In this document: positions 9,439-18,001 of the stretch, piece after piece
Numbering within the stretch: position 1 is the stretch's first letter
Layout: every line of letters begins with the position of its first letter
From: an uncultured Porphyromonadaceae bacterium
Lineage (GTDB): Bacteria > Bacteroidota > Bacteroidia > Bacteroidales > Muribaculaceae
Assembly (NCBI GenBank): GCA_947177035.1
Contig: CAMWSS010000026.1
Coordinates: 1 to 32,496, forward strand
DNA: 32,496 nt
Direction: 5' to 3'
Position numbers and translations under genes: made by a program
Notes under the pieces: model-generated
What the model was told of the DNA's origin: nothing
Database searches by the model: none
What the model saw: only the letters and a program-made list of their open reading frames with translations

Positions 9439-10014
9439 TTATTTTATTGACAAGACTTCAAGCAGTCGGGCCATGGCCCGTCCGCGGTGGGAAATGGCAT
9501 TTTTTTCGTCGGCCGACATCTGCGCGAACGTCACTGAGTGACCTTCGGGCACAAACACCGGATCATATCCGAATCCGTCGGTGCCATGCGGCTCGGTGGC
9601 GATTGTGCCATTGACCACACCCTCCACGAGAGTCAGCTCTGCGCCGCGGACCAGGGCGATCACCGTGCGGAAGCGGGCGCTGCGGTCGGCCACGCCATCC
9701 ATTTCGCGCAGAAGCCTGGCCATGTTTGCGGCCGAGTCGTGGCCCGGACCGGCGTAACGCGCCGAGTAGACGCCGGGAGCGCCGCCGAGAGCGGCGACTT
9801 CCAGCCCGGTGTCGTCGGCAAAGACCATGTCGGCGCCATATTTCTCAGCCACCCAGCGGGCCTTGATTTCGGCGTTGCCCTCAAGCGTGTCGGCCGTTTC
9901 GGGGATGTCGTCGCGGCAACCTATATCCTCCAGCGACATCACCTTCGCGCCATCGCCGAGAATCTGGCGTATCTCCTGAAGCTTATGGGCGTTGTTGGTT
10001 GCAAATACGATCAT
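9439..10014 (-). CDS. rdgB: Non-canonical purine NTP pyrophosphatase (RdgB/HAM1)
   Basis: 191 residues, the usual family length. It hydrolyses ITP, dITP and XTP to monophosphates, keeping deaminated purines out of DNA and RNA in the cytoplasm. Family motifs are present in order: [12 protein letters not shown] (4-15), [17 protein letters not shown] (65-81) with the metal-binding and catalytic acidic residues, [11 protein letters not shown] (144-154) and [10 protein letters not shown] (171-180). The ATG overlaps the leuS stop as ATGA, indicating translational coupling to leuS. The start of the C10 peptidase gene lies just downstream. Confidence 0.97.
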   Translation of the reverse strand: MIVFATNNAHKLQEIRQILGDGAKVMSLEDIGCRDDIPETADTLEGNAEIKARWVAEKYGADMVFADDTGLEVAALGGAPGVYSARYAGPGHDSAANMARLLREMDGVADRSARFRTVIALVRGAELTLVEGVVNGTIATEPHGTDGFGYDPVFVPEGHSVTFAQMSADEKNAISHRGRAMARLLEVLSIK

Positions 10015-12770
10015 TTGATAACGAAGTTAAGAATCTTGCCAGGCACAAAAATCACCTTTACCGGCTCCTTGCCGCCGGTCCACTTCTCGGCTGCCTCATG
10101 GGCCATTGCCACCGCCTTCACGGTCTCGGCGTCGGCATCGGCCGCCACGGTGATATTGTAGCGCGCCTTTCCGTTGAACGAGACGGCATAGGTCACTTCG
10201 GCTTCCACCAGATGCTTTTCGTCGTGGGCGGGCCATTGAGCGTCGACCACCGAAGTGTCGTGGCCAAGGGCCGAGTGCCACAACTCTTCAGCCACGTGGG
10301 GCGCGAACGGGGCGATCACCACAGCAAGCGGTTCGAGCACGGCGCGGCTGCGACACTTCTGCGCAGTCAGTTCATTGACGCAGATCATGAATGCGGCCAC
10401 CGACGTGTTGAACGAGAAGTTCTCGATGTCCTGAGCCACCTTCTTGATCAGCGTGTGGAGCGTCTTGAGGTTGGCAGCAGAGGGCTGGCTGTCGTCAGAG
10501 TCCTGATAGAGTTTCCAGAGCTTCTTGATGAAGCGGTTGACGCCGTCAATGCCGTTGGTGTCCCAGGGCTTGCTCTGCTCGAGCGGGCCAAGGAACATTT
10601 CATAGAGGCGCAGGGTGTCGGCGCCGTAACGCTCCACAATGTCGTCGGGGTTGACAACGTTGAACATCGACTTCGACATCTTCTCGACGGCATAGCCGCA
10701 GATGTATCTGCCATCTTCCAGAACGAACTCGGCAGTGGCGAATTCCGGACGCCAGGCGCGGAATGCCTCGAGATCGAGCACGTCGTTGTTGACAATGTTT
10801 ACGTCAACGTGGATGGGCGTTGTGTCATAGTCCTTGCGCAGTCCGGCGCTCACGAAGGTGTTGGTGTCCTTGATGCGGTAGACGAAGTTGCTCCGGCCCT
10901 GGATCATTCCCTGGTTTATGAGCTTGCGGAAGGGTTCGTCTTCGCAGACAGTTCCCAGGTCATAGAGGAACTTGTTCCAGAAGCGGCTGTAGATCAGGTG
11001 ACCTGTGGCGTGCTCTGTTCCGCCGATGTAGAGGTCGACCTGCCGCCAGTATCCGTTGGCCTCGGGGCTGACGAGTGCGTCGTTGTTGCGCGGATCCATA
11101 TAGCGCAGATAATATGCGCTCGATCCGGCAAATCCGGGCATGGTGTTCAGTTCCAGCGGACAGCCATCGGCGGTCTGCCAGTTTTTGGCGCGTCCCAGCG
11201 GAGGCTCGCCGCTCTCGGTGGGCAGATACTGGTCGATTTCAGGGAGCTGCAGCGGCAGCTGGTCGGCAGGCAGCATGTGGGGGATGCCGTCTTTATAGTA
11301 AACGGGGAACGGTTCGCCCCAATAGCGCTGGCGGCTGAATATGGCGTCGCGCAGGCGGTAGTTCACCTTCACCCGTCCGAGTCCTTTTTCGGCGATGAAT
11401 CGCTTTGTGGCCGCGATGGCGTCCTTGACTTCGAGGCCATTGAGATTCAGTTCGGGGCCTTCGGAGTTGATCATTCGTCCGCTCTTGGCGTCGAAACTGC
11501 TTTCGCTCACGTCGGCGCCTTCGATCAGCGGAATCACCGGCAGATCGAAGTGGCGGGCAAAGGCATAGTCGCGGCTGTCGTGGGCGGGCACCGCCATGAT
11601 TGCCCCGGTGCCGTAACCGGCGAGCACATAGTCGCTCACCCAGATCGGAATCTGCTTGCCGGTCAGCGGATTTATGGCATATGATCCGGTGAATACGCCG
11701 GTCACTTTCTTGTCGATCATGCGCTCGCGCTCGGTTTTGTGTTTCACTTCGTCGAGATAGGCGCGGACAGCGTCGCGGCATTCGTCGGCAGTGACCATGT
11801 CAACATATGCGCTCTCGGGAGCGAGCACCATGAATGTCACACCGAAAATGGTGTCGGCGCGGGTGGTGAAAATCTCCAGATCCAGATCGCGTCCGGCCAC
11901 CTTGAAGCGCATCTCGGCGCCCTCGGAGCGGCCGATCCAGTTGCGCTGGGTCTCTTTGAGCGAATCAGTCCAGTCAACGCGCTCCAGTCCGTCGAGCAGA
12001 CGCTGGGCATAGGCGCTCACACGCAGACACCACTGATACATGAGTTTCTGTTCCACGGGATAACCGCCGCGTATGCTCAGGCCTTCGCTCACTTCGTCGT
12101 TGGCCAGCACGGTTCCGAGTTTCGGACACCAGTTGACCATGGTGTGGCCGAGATAGGCTATGCGATAGTTCATCAGCACGTCACTCTTGGCCTTTTCGTC
12201 CAGTGCCGCCCACTCGGCAGCAGTGAATTCCAGGTCTTTTCCGGCAGCAGCCTGAAGCCCTTCGGTGCCGCGCGATTCAAAATGAGCCACCAGCGCATCG
12301 ATCGGCATGGCCCGGTCGGCAGCAATGTCGTAATAATGTCCGAACATCTGCTGGAAAGCCCATTGCGTCCATTTGTAGTATTCGGGATCGCAGGTTTTAA
12401 CCTCGCGGCTCCAGTCATAGCAGAAGCCGATCTTGTCGAGCTGCGACCGATAGCGGGCAATGTTGACCGTGGTGGTCTTTTCGGGGTGCTGGCCGGTCTG
12501 TATGGCATATTGCTCGGCGGGCAGGCCATAGGCGTCATAGCCCATGGGATGGAGCACATTGAAGCCTTGCAGACGCTTGTAGCGCGCATATATGTCGGAA
12601 GCTATATATCCGAGCGGGTGTCCGACGTGCAGACCTGCTCCCGAAGGATACGGGAACATGTCGAGCACATAAAATTTGGGTTTCGACGGATCTGTGCTTA
12701 CTTTATATATTTCTGATTCACGCCACTGCCGCTGCCAGCGGCTCTCAATTTCGCGATGATTGTACTCCAT
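10011..12770 (-). CDS. leuS: Leucyl-tRNA synthetase
   Basis: About 919 residues from the preferred start. It charges tRNA-Leu with leucine in the cytoplasm. The class I signature HVGH (48-51, within [17 protein letters not shown]) and the KMSKS loop (about 697-701) are intact. The long CP1 editing insertion lies between them, followed by the anticodon-binding and C-terminal domains ending KILNFVIK. The frame is open 13 codons further up (to 12809), but [12 protein letters not shown] is the conserved family N-terminus, so 12770 is chosen. A good promoter box lies 28 bases upstream. The stop overlaps the rdgB start (ATGA). Confidence 0.98.
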   Translation of the reverse strand: MEYNHREIESRWQRQWRESEIYKVSTDPSKPKFYVLDMFPYPSGAGLHVGHPLGYIASDIYARYKRLQGFNVLHPMGYDAYGLPAEQYAIQTGQHPEKTTTVNIARYRSQLDKIGFCYDWSREVKTCDPEYYKWTQWAFQQMFGHYYDIAADRAMPIDALVAHFESRGTEGLQAAAGKDLEFTAAEWAALDEKAKSDVLMNYRIAYLGHTMVNWCPKLGTVLANDEVSEGLSIRGGYPVEQKLMYQWCLRVSAYAQRLLDGLERVDWTDSLKETQRNWIGRSEGAEMRFKVAGRDLDLEIFTTRADTIFGVTFMVLAPESAYVDMVTADECRDAVRAYLDEVKHKTERERMIDKKVTGVFTGSYAINPLTGKQIPIWVSDYVLAGYGTGAIMAVPAHDSRDYAFARHFDLPVIPLIEGADVSESSFDAKSGRMINSEGPELNLNGLEVKDAIAATKRFIAEKGLGRVKVNYRLRDAIFSRQRYWGEPFPVYYKDGIPHMLPADQLPLQLPEIDQYLPTESGEPPLGRAKNWQTADGCPLELNTMPGFAGSSAYYLRYMDPRNNDALVSPEANGYWRQVDLYIGGTEHATGHLIYSRFWNKFLYDLGTVCEDEPFRKLINQGMIQGRSNFVYRIKDTNTFVSAGLRKDYDTTPIHVDVNIVNNDVLDLEAFRAWRPEFATAEFVLEDGRYICGYAVEKMSKSMFNVVNPDDIVERYGADTLRLYEMFLGPLEQSKPWDTNGIDGVNRFIKKLWKLYQDSDDSQPSAANLKTLHTLIKKVAQDIENFSFNTSVAAFMICVNELTAQKCRSRAVLEPLAVVIAPFAPHVAEELWHSALGHDTSVVDAQWPAHDEKHLVEAEVTYAVSFNGKARYNITVAADADAETVKAVAMAHEAAEKWTGGKEPVKVIFVPGKILNFVIK

Positions 12771-12797
12771 GACTATAAGTTGTTTATGTTTTAAGCG

Positions 12798-12805
12798 CAA
12801 AGTTA
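12798..12805 (-). promoter_or_regulatory. -7 element of the leuS promoter
   Basis: On the minus strand TAACTTTG fits TAnnTTTG, 28 bases upstream of the leuS ATG. TTTG-like sequences occur upstream (TTTGACGG, TTTGGAGG), but not at exactly 20 bp. This probably drives leuS, rdgB and perhaps the genes down to 3469. It lies upstream of the chosen ATG and inside the longer reading frame, which supports the shorter LeuS start. Confidence 0.6.
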
Positions 12806-12914
12806 GCAATTTTCCTCCAAACCGTCAAATCCAATGCCGCGCACCTATGGTCTGGATCAAGCTGCGGGCAGAAGGACCGACAACAGATCGGCAGCCGTTT
12901 TTTTTATGGCTATT

Positions 12915-12946
12915 TTTGGATGAAATATGGAAAATATGTAATTTTA
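12915..12946 (+). promoter_or_regulatory. Promoter of the second C10 peptidase gene
   Basis: TTTG (12915-12918), an exact 20-bp spacer, then TAATTTTA (12939-12946). This fits the Bacteroidota -33/-7 arrangement with one mismatch in the -7 box. Transcription would start near 12953, about 13 bases before the ATG at 12966. Confidence 0.6.
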
Positions 12947-12965
12947 CAGCAAAATTATTCCCCCA

Positions 12966-15332
12966 ATGAGAAAGATAAGCATCATTCTGGCTTTTGGCGC
13001 TTTACCGGCCATGGCCTATCAGATTTCGCCCGACGAGGCTCTGGCCCGCGCAACGGGTAATGACAAGACTGCCTATGCTGCGGCCGCAGCCGGCAAAACG
13101 CCGGCAAGTGAATATTCGTTTGCCGGACAACAGGGCAGCCTTTACGTGTTCAACCGTCAGGGCAATGCCGGCGGCTTCATGGTCACGTCGGCAGACTCCG
13201 ACGGCCGTCCGCTCTATGCGGTGTCCGACTCCGGCAGTTTCCCGACCGAGGAGAACATGCCTCCGGCAATGAAATGGCTGCTTGAGCAGTATGAGGCCGA
13301 GGCTGAAGCGCAGGCCGCAGGGTTCACCGTGCCTGACTATTATGTCGGCTGGAACGCTATCAGCCCTCTGGTCAGCGCCAAATGGGACCAGGGGTCGCCA
13401 TATAACGACAGATGTCCCGTCGTCTACAACCAGAAGACACTCACAGGCTGCGTGGCCACCGCTATGGCTCAGATCGTCTACACCCACCGCTATGCCAAAG
13501 GCGCAGGCAAGATCTCATATCAGATGTATATCGACAACTCCACCCAGAGTTTCAATTTCGCGACTGCCAAATTCGACTTCGCGGCAATGACCGATACCTA
13601 CAGCGACAAGTCGACAACCGCCTCCCGCGAAGCAGTGGCCGAGCTGATGGAAGCGTGCGGAAAATCGGTCAGAATGAGCTATATCCCCGGCGGCAGCAGC
13701 GCCATCACCGGCGACGTTCCGCAGGCTCTGAAGACCTATTTCGGATATGACCGGCACACCGCCCTGTGCAGCCGCTGGGACTATCAGACCGAGCAATGGG
13801 AAACTATCATCTACAATGAGCTGCTGGCCGGACGTCCCGTATATTATTCAGGATCGACGATCAACGGCGGAGGCCATGCCTTCGTCTGCGACGGATATGA
13901 CGGCAACGGACTTTTTCATATCAACTGGGGCTGGAGCGGAATGAGCGACGGATTCTTCGCCCTGCCGTCGCTGAAGCCCGGACAGGTTGGCGCCGGCGCC
14001 ACGGAGGGTGGCTTCTCGACCGTGCAGCAGATGGTGATCGTGGTGCCTCCGGACAGCAAAGACATCCAGGACCTGACTCCGGCCAAAACAACCGGCGCGG
14101 CCGATATCCTGCTGGCCGACGTGGAAATCTCGCCCCTGTGTTCAGGCGAGGACGCATCGGTGACTTTCACCGCCATCAACCGCGGCAATCTCGACCTGAT
14201 CACCAACTCGTCACGCCTGCTGCTCTACAACGCCGGCAATTCCATCGTTTCGTATGGCAGCGAGGAACGGTCATATGGCGTGCCGGCAGGCGATGCGCGA
14301 CGCAGCACCTTCAGCATCGTGCTGGTCGACGACAAAGGCCGGAGCGTCGCTCCCGGAAAATACGAACTGCGCATCTGTGACTCCGACAACAAGCCGCTTT
14401 CGGACCAGGCCGTGTTCACCGTCACAGTCACCGACGACAAGCTGCCGAAGGACGATGGCTTCACCCACTCCGGACAGGTGTCGGTCGGCAACGCCAAAGA
14501 AGTGATCCCGACTGAGATCATCAAAGGCAAGCCCTTCCACATCAGCCCGTCGGTGCGCAACGACAATGCAAGCAATCGCTTCTCGATCGGACTCGCGCTC
14601 TACAAGCCTGACACCGACGAAATCGTCTGGTCAGACACCCAGTCCATGACCTGCCAGAACACCAACGGAAACTATATCCCCGGATTCCCATACCTCAAGG
14701 ACTACAGCGTGAGCGCTCCCGCCGGAGTCTATGACGCGGCCTTCATATCCGACGACAACAAAATCATCTCGGCCCGGGTGCGTGAAGTCAGAGTCGGCGA
14801 AATTGTCGACAAACTGGCATTCGCTCCGACAACCGACGGCAAAGGGGTGTCGATGATGAAACACACTTACAGCGGCGACATCGTGGTGCCTGAATCGGTC
14901 ACCCTGTCAGACGGCCGCACGTTCAGCGTGACCGCAGTCGACGCCGAGGCGTTTCTCGACCTCGCTGATGTGAATTCAATCGACTTCCCGGCATCGCTCA
15001 CCTCGATGGGGCTGCACGCGCTGCGCCACACCAGCAAAGTGCAGACCATCATATTCCGCGGCGCGACAGTGCCTTTTGTCAACATCGCCGCCGTGGCCTA
15101 CCGAATGAATCCTCATGTGGTGATCTATGTCAACGCCGCCGCGCTCGACGCATATGAGGCCGCCATGGCTCCGTTCAAGGTGCTTCCGCTCGACGATCCA
15201 AACGCCATCACAGAGATCGAGTCAGACGCCATGGACACCGACCAGCCCATCTATGATCTCTTCGGACGCCGCGTGCTGAATCCCACGCCCGGAAAGATCT
15301 ACATCCGCGCCGGAAAGAAGTTCCGCCTGTAA
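12966..15332 (+). CDS. Secreted C10 (streptopain-type) cysteine peptidase with sorting tail
   Basis: 788 residues. Order: signal peptide (1-18, ending PAMAYQ); Spi-type prodomain (about 20-115, with LYVFNRQGNAGGFMVTSADS); peptidase core with catalytic Cys162 in TGCVATAMAQ and His304 in GGHAFVCDGYDG followed by FHINWGWSGMSDGFF; beta domains (about 375-620); a BspA-like leucine-rich segment (about 655-715); and a C-terminal tail with PIYDLFGRRVLNPTPG and IYIRAGKKFRL, the short form of T9SS sorting signal. Its inferred role is an extracellular protease exported by the type IX system. It is a shorter paralogue of the peptidase at 6404-9424 and is transcribed alone, with its own promoter and terminator. 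Confidence 0.9.
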   Translation: MRKISIILAFGALPAMAYQISPDEALARATGNDKTAYAAAAAGKTPASEYSFAGQQGSLYVFNRQGNAGGFMVTSADSDGRPLYAVSDSGSFPTEENMPPAMKWLLEQYEAEAEAQAAGFTVPDYYVGWNAISPLVSAKWDQGSPYNDRCPVVYNQKTLTGCVATAMAQIVYTHRYAKGAGKISYQMYIDNSTQSFNFATAKFDFAAMTDTYSDKSTTASREAVAELMEACGKSVRMSYIPGGSSAITGDVPQALKTYFGYDRHTALCSRWDYQTEQWETIIYNELLAGRPVYYSGSTINGGGHAFVCDGYDGNGLFHINWGWSGMSDGFFALPSLKPGQVGAGATEGGFSTVQQMVIVVPPDSKDIQDLTPAKTTGAADILLADVEISPLCSGEDASVTFTAINRGNLDLITNSSRLLLYNAGNSIVSYGSEERSYGVPAGDARRSTFSIVLVDDKGRSVAPGKYELRICDSDNKPLSDQAVFTVTVTDDKLPKDDGFTHSGQVSVGNAKEVIPTEIIKGKPFHISPSVRNDNASNRFSIGLALYKPDTDEIVWSDTQSMTCQNTNGNYIPGFPYLKDYSVSAPAGVYDAAFISDDNKIISARVREVRVGEIVDKLAFAPTTDGKGVSMMKHTYSGDIVVPESVTLSDGRTFSVTAVDAEAFLDLADVNSIDFPASLTSMGLHALRHTSKVQTIIFRGATVPFVNIAAVAYRMNPHVVIYVNAAALDAYEAAMAPFKVLPLDDPNAITEIESDAMDTDQPIYDLFGRRVLNPTPGKIYIRAGKKFRL

Positions 15333-15350
15333 AATCCGACTTATACTCAT

Positions 15351-15384
15351 CGAAGCGGCTGAGGTCTGATTCTCAGCCGCTTCG
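15351..15384 (+). terminator. Strong hairpin terminator after the second C10 peptidase gene
   Basis: CGAAGCGGCTGAG (15351-15363) pairs perfectly over 13 bp with CTCAGCCGCTTCG (15372-15384) around an 8-base loop. It lies 18 bases after the stop codon and is followed by CTATATTTC. The symmetric stem could also stop transcription arriving from the convergent ATPase gene. Confidence 0.8.
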
Positions 15385-15402
15385 CTATATTTCATGGCGC
15401 CA

Positions 15403-15476
15403 ACTTTATAAAATGACGGGGTTTCACTTTATAATTTGACGGTGTTTTACTTTATAAAATGACGGAAACCGGTCAG
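15403..15476. repeat. 74-bp direct repeat, downstream copy flanking the ATPase gene
   Basis: Base-for-base identical to 16801-16874. It consists of three 23-bp units, each a 17-bp core plus a 6-bp spacer: cores ACTTTATAAAATGACGG, ACTTTATAATTTGACGG and ACTTTATAAAATGACGG at 15403, 15426 and 15449. The core is not palindromic, so all units point the same way. The repeat ends with GGTCAG, which contains the ATPase stop codon (TCA at 15473-15475 on the plus strand). Confidence 0.95.
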
Positions 15477-16735
15477 TCTTTCAGACATCCCAGCGGCACA
15501 ACCCAAACGCCATCAGGACGCTTGTAAGCAAACTCTCCGCCAGTCAGAACCATCATAAATGCAGGACGCCCCATCTTATCGGCATCGACTTTCTCAGACA
15601 ACTTGATCAGATTGGCCGCAGCCTCTTCAATCTGCTTTTGTCCCAGCTTTACTTCCACCGGCGCCCACTGCCCATTGCGCAAGGCCACAATCATATCGGC
15701 TTCCAATCCGTTACGGTCGCGATAGTGATATATATCGCCATCGTTTGCCTGGGCATATATCTTCATATCTCTGTGACACATGGATTCAAACATAAATCCA
15801 AACGAATTGAAATCATCGATCAGACGCTGAGGGTCCACACGAAGTGACGCGGCTGCAATGGATGGATCGACAAAATTCCGTTTAGGAGCAGTGCGTATGG
15901 CACTTTTGGAACGCATGGACGGCGCCCATGCCAATGTGTCATCAATCACAAATATGCGACGCAGTGCATTAAGATATGAATCTAACGTCGGTGCTGACAT
16001 AGACGGCTCACCCATAGCACAATCATCAAGAATGGTCTGGTTTGTAGCCATCGTGGCAATATTGCGCGACAAAGACCTAAGCAGGTTAAACACTCGCTGG
16101 GGATTGCGCTCGACTCCGTCGACTCTCGACACATCTTCCTCAATCAAAGCATCAACATAGTTCCTGGCAACATCCAAAGCATCATCTCTCTGGAACGACA
16201 GAGATGCAGGCCACCCTCCACGACATATGCAATATGACAGATCTGGAATTGTCAGCCGGGAAATGGCCCCGCCCTCCTGAGTGCCATCAAACAGACGTGA
16301 CAAAGACACCTCTCCAGTCGATTCACATGATTCAAACAGACTCATGGTACGCATCCGCAATCGCGCGATACGTCCAGTGCCGGTATGCGCCGCCACATTA
16401 TCTTTCGGCACAGCCGATCCCGTAAGAATGAACTGACCGGGAGCCTGACGACGATCTACCTCATGTCTGACAGCATCCCACAACACAGGCGCCATCTGCC
16501 ACTCGTCTATCAGCCTCGGCGTGTCACCTCTAAGCAAAAGCGACGGCTGAGAGTCAGCCATGGCCAGATATGCCGCCGATCTGTCTGAATCCTGCATATA
16601 TATCACGCTGCCCGAGTGTTGGGCCGCACTCATGGTTTTGCCACACCATTTGCAGCCGGTGATCAGTACAGCTCCGGAAGACCGGAGTTTCCTCGCAAGC
16701 AAAGGATCAGTGACCCTGTGTAGATAATTTCCCAT
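15473..16735 (-). CDS. DUF4143-type AAA ATPase with nuclease-like C-terminus, repeat-flanked
   Basis: 420 residues. Walker A GCKWCGKTM (27-35); Walker B-like PRLIDEWQMAPVLWDAVR (73-90) with Asp77-Glu78; a sensor-like FILTGSAVP (102-110); a DUF4143-type middle and C-terminal region (about 190-365) with FMFESMCHRDM. Near the end, GLEADMIV (343-350) and WAPVEVKLG (357-365) resemble the acidic residues and E-x-K of PD-(D/E)XK nucleases. Members of this family are common, often multicopy, in Bacteroidota and archaea; their role is not established to my knowledge. The gene is bounded by identical 74-bp direct repeats, and its stop codon lies inside one of them. By eye it is more AT-rich than its neighbours, suggesting acquisition. 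Confidence 0.85.
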   Translation of the reverse strand: MGNYLHRVTDPLLARKLRSSGAVLITGCKWCGKTMSAAQHSGSVIYMQDSDRSAAYLAMADSQPSLLLRGDTPRLIDEWQMAPVLWDAVRHEVDRRQAPGQFILTGSAVPKDNVAAHTGTGRIARLRMRTMSLFESCESTGEVSLSRLFDGTQEGGAISRLTIPDLSYCICRGGWPASLSFQRDDALDVARNYVDALIEEDVSRVDGVERNPQRVFNLLRSLSRNIATMATNQTILDDCAMGEPSMSAPTLDSYLNALRRIFVIDDTLAWAPSMRSKSAIRTAPKRNFVDPSIAAASLRVDPQRLIDDFNSFGFMFESMCHRDMKIYAQANDGDIYHYRDRNGLEADMIVALRNGQWAPVEVKLGQKQIEEAAANLIKLSEKVDADKMGRPAFMMVLTGGEFAYKRPDGVWVVPLGCLKD

Positions 16736-16765
16736 AAATCTCTATGTATCATTGTTTATCGGATG

Positions 16766-16773
16766 CAAAGATA
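16766..16773 (-). promoter_or_regulatory. -7 element of the ATPase gene promoter
   Basis: On the minus strand TATCTTTG fits TAnnTTTG exactly, 30 bases upstream of the ATG at 16735. The diverged repeat unit at 16778-16794 covers the spacer and about the -33 position, so anything binding the repeat units would affect this promoter. Confidence 0.7.
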
Positions 16774-16777
16774 CAAA

Positions 16778-16794
16778 ATTTTATGATTTGACGG
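16778..16794. repeat. Fourth, diverged repeat unit overlapping the ATPase promoter
   Basis: ATTTTATGATTTGACGG followed by spacer AAATTC sits exactly one 23-bp period before the 74-bp repeat at 16801. It matches the middle core ACTTTATAATTTGACGG at 15 of 17 positions (mismatches at positions 2 and 9). It is present only on the promoter side of the gene; nothing similar precedes 15403. Confidence 0.8.
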
Positions 16795-16800
16795 AAATTC

Positions 16801-16874
16801 ACTTTATAAAATGACGGGGTTTCACTTTATAATTTGACGGTGTTTTACTTTATAAAATGACGGAAACCGGTCAG
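16801..16874. repeat. 74-bp direct repeat, upstream copy flanking the ATPase gene
   Basis: Identical to 15403-15476, with the three 23-bp units at 16801, 16824 and 16847. Its last bases GGTCAG contain the stop codon of the histidine kinase gene (TCA at 16871-16873 on the plus strand). Recombination between the two copies would excise 1398 bp with the ATPase gene and leave one 74-bp copy directly after the kinase. Confidence 0.95.
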
Positions 16875-18001
16875 CGGAAGGCGAGGCGGAAGGTGACAGG
16901 ATCGGCGCTGACAAGGCTGAGCGCGCCACCGAAGCCAGTCATCATGCGGCGGCTCACGCTCAGACCGATGCCGCTGCCATCGGCGCGGGTGGAGAAAAAC
17001 GGAGTGAAGATCTCGCCGGCTATCCCGGCAGGCAGCGGCTCGCCATCGTTGGAGATGTCAATCACGCCGTCGGCGGCCTTGACCGAGATGCGGCGCGCGC
17101 CGGCCTGCACGGCGTTGGTGCAGATGTTGACCAGAATCTGCATCAGCATGCTTTCGTCGGCCGTCACCGCCATGTCGGAACGGCACTGCCACGAAATCTG
17201 CGGAAATAGCGAAGAGAGATCTTTCAGCATGGCGCCAACATTGACTGCCTGAAGCCGCGGCGACGCAGAATTCGTGAATTTGCGATATGATTCCACAAAC
17301 TCCATCAGCGACCGGCCGGTGCGGCCAATCGCCTCGAGTCCTTCGCGCCGCTCATCCTCGCATTCCTGCGGAAGGTAGAGCAGCGTGTCGCTCAACGAAA
17401 TGACCGGGGCCAGCGAATTCATGATCTCATGGGCCAGAGTGCGCGTCAGCTGTTCCCATGCGTCAGCCTCGCGGGCCTCCAGTTCATGGCTTATGTCGAT
17501 GATAGAAAAAATGCGCAACACACGGCCGTCGGTCTTCAGGGCCGCCACCTGCAGCGTCAGACCAAGTCCAGCCCCCACCGTCATCCGGCGTCCAGGCTCG
17601 GCGGCAGCCATCGCCTCAGGCAGCGACGGGTCTATGCGGCTGAGCTGCGACAGGTGCGTCAGCACCGCCAGCCCGAGCAATCTGAGAGCCGCGGCATTGC
17701 AGACGGTGACGAATCCGCGCGAGTCGACCACGATGATCCCGGCTTCGGCCTTGTCGAGAATCAGACCGTAATAGAGGTCGGCCTGCTCGGCGCGGCGGCG
17801 GAAAGCGGCAATGATTTCAGCGATGCGGTTGAGAGTGCGGTTCACGCTCCGGTTGCGGCTGAAGCGCACCGACGTGTCGCCGTTTTCAAGCGCTTCGAGC
17901 AGCAATCTCAGATTGGAGGTCTTGCGCCTGCTGCCGGCCAGCGACACCAGCGCCACAATCGTGGCCAGAGCGGCCACTCCCCATGCGATCCACTGGCTCA
18001 T
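16871..18001 (-). CDS. Sensor histidine kinase (NtrY/NtrB-like, PAS domain)
   Basis: 376 residues. One N-terminal membrane helix (5-22), a short linker, a PAS-like domain (about 73-170), then a HisKA domain with phospho-acceptor His191 in LAHEIMNSLAPV. The HATPase domain has the N box ILVNICTNAVQAG (289-301), G1 DISNDGEPLP (315-324), F box IFTPFFSTR (331-339) and G2 DGSGIGLSVSRRM (341-353). There is no periplasmic sensor, so the signal is probably sensed at the membrane or by the PAS domain. The ATG overlaps the TGA of the response regulator (ATGA), so the two are co-translated. The final codons run straight into the 74-bp repeat; the reading frame appears intact and the HATPase domain complete, so insertion at this point need not have damaged it. 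Confidence 0.93.
   Translation of the reverse strand: MSQWIAWGVAALATIVALVSLAGSRRKTSNLRLLLEALENGDTSVRFSRNRSVNRTLNRIAEIIAAFRRRAEQADLYYGLILDKAEAGIIVVDSRGFVTVCNAAALRLLGLAVLTHLSQLSRIDPSLPEAMAAAEPGRRMTVGAGLGLTLQVAALKTDGRVLRIFSIIDISHELEAREADAWEQLTRTLAHEIMNSLAPVISLSDTLLYLPQECEDERREGLEAIGRTGRSLMEFVESYRKFTNSASPRLQAVNVGAMLKDLSSLFPQISWQCRSDMAVTADESMLMQILVNICTNAVQAGARRISVKAADGVIDISNDGEPLPAGIAGEIFTPFFSTRADGSGIGLSVSRRMMTGFGGALSLVSADPVTFRLAFR

Noticed and set aside
9999-11684. 561-codon plus-strand frame opposite leuS
   Set aside because: leuS is certain on the minus strand with intact motifs. The antisense frame is a by-product of GC-rich codon use and shows no family motif.
12771-12965. Possible small RNA or leader between leuS and the second C10 peptidase gene
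   Set aside because: The 195-bp region is accounted for by two divergent promoters, and no stable extended fold or T-box features were evident by eye.
15403-16874. CRISPR array formed by the 23-bp units
   Set aside because: The units are separated by only 6 bp, the spacers are too short, both blocks are identical copies, and no cas genes are present.
15403-16874. Classical insertion sequence
   Set aside because: There are no terminal inverted repeats and the single gene is an ATPase without transposase motifs. The flanking repeats are direct, and 74 bp is far longer than a usual target-site duplication.
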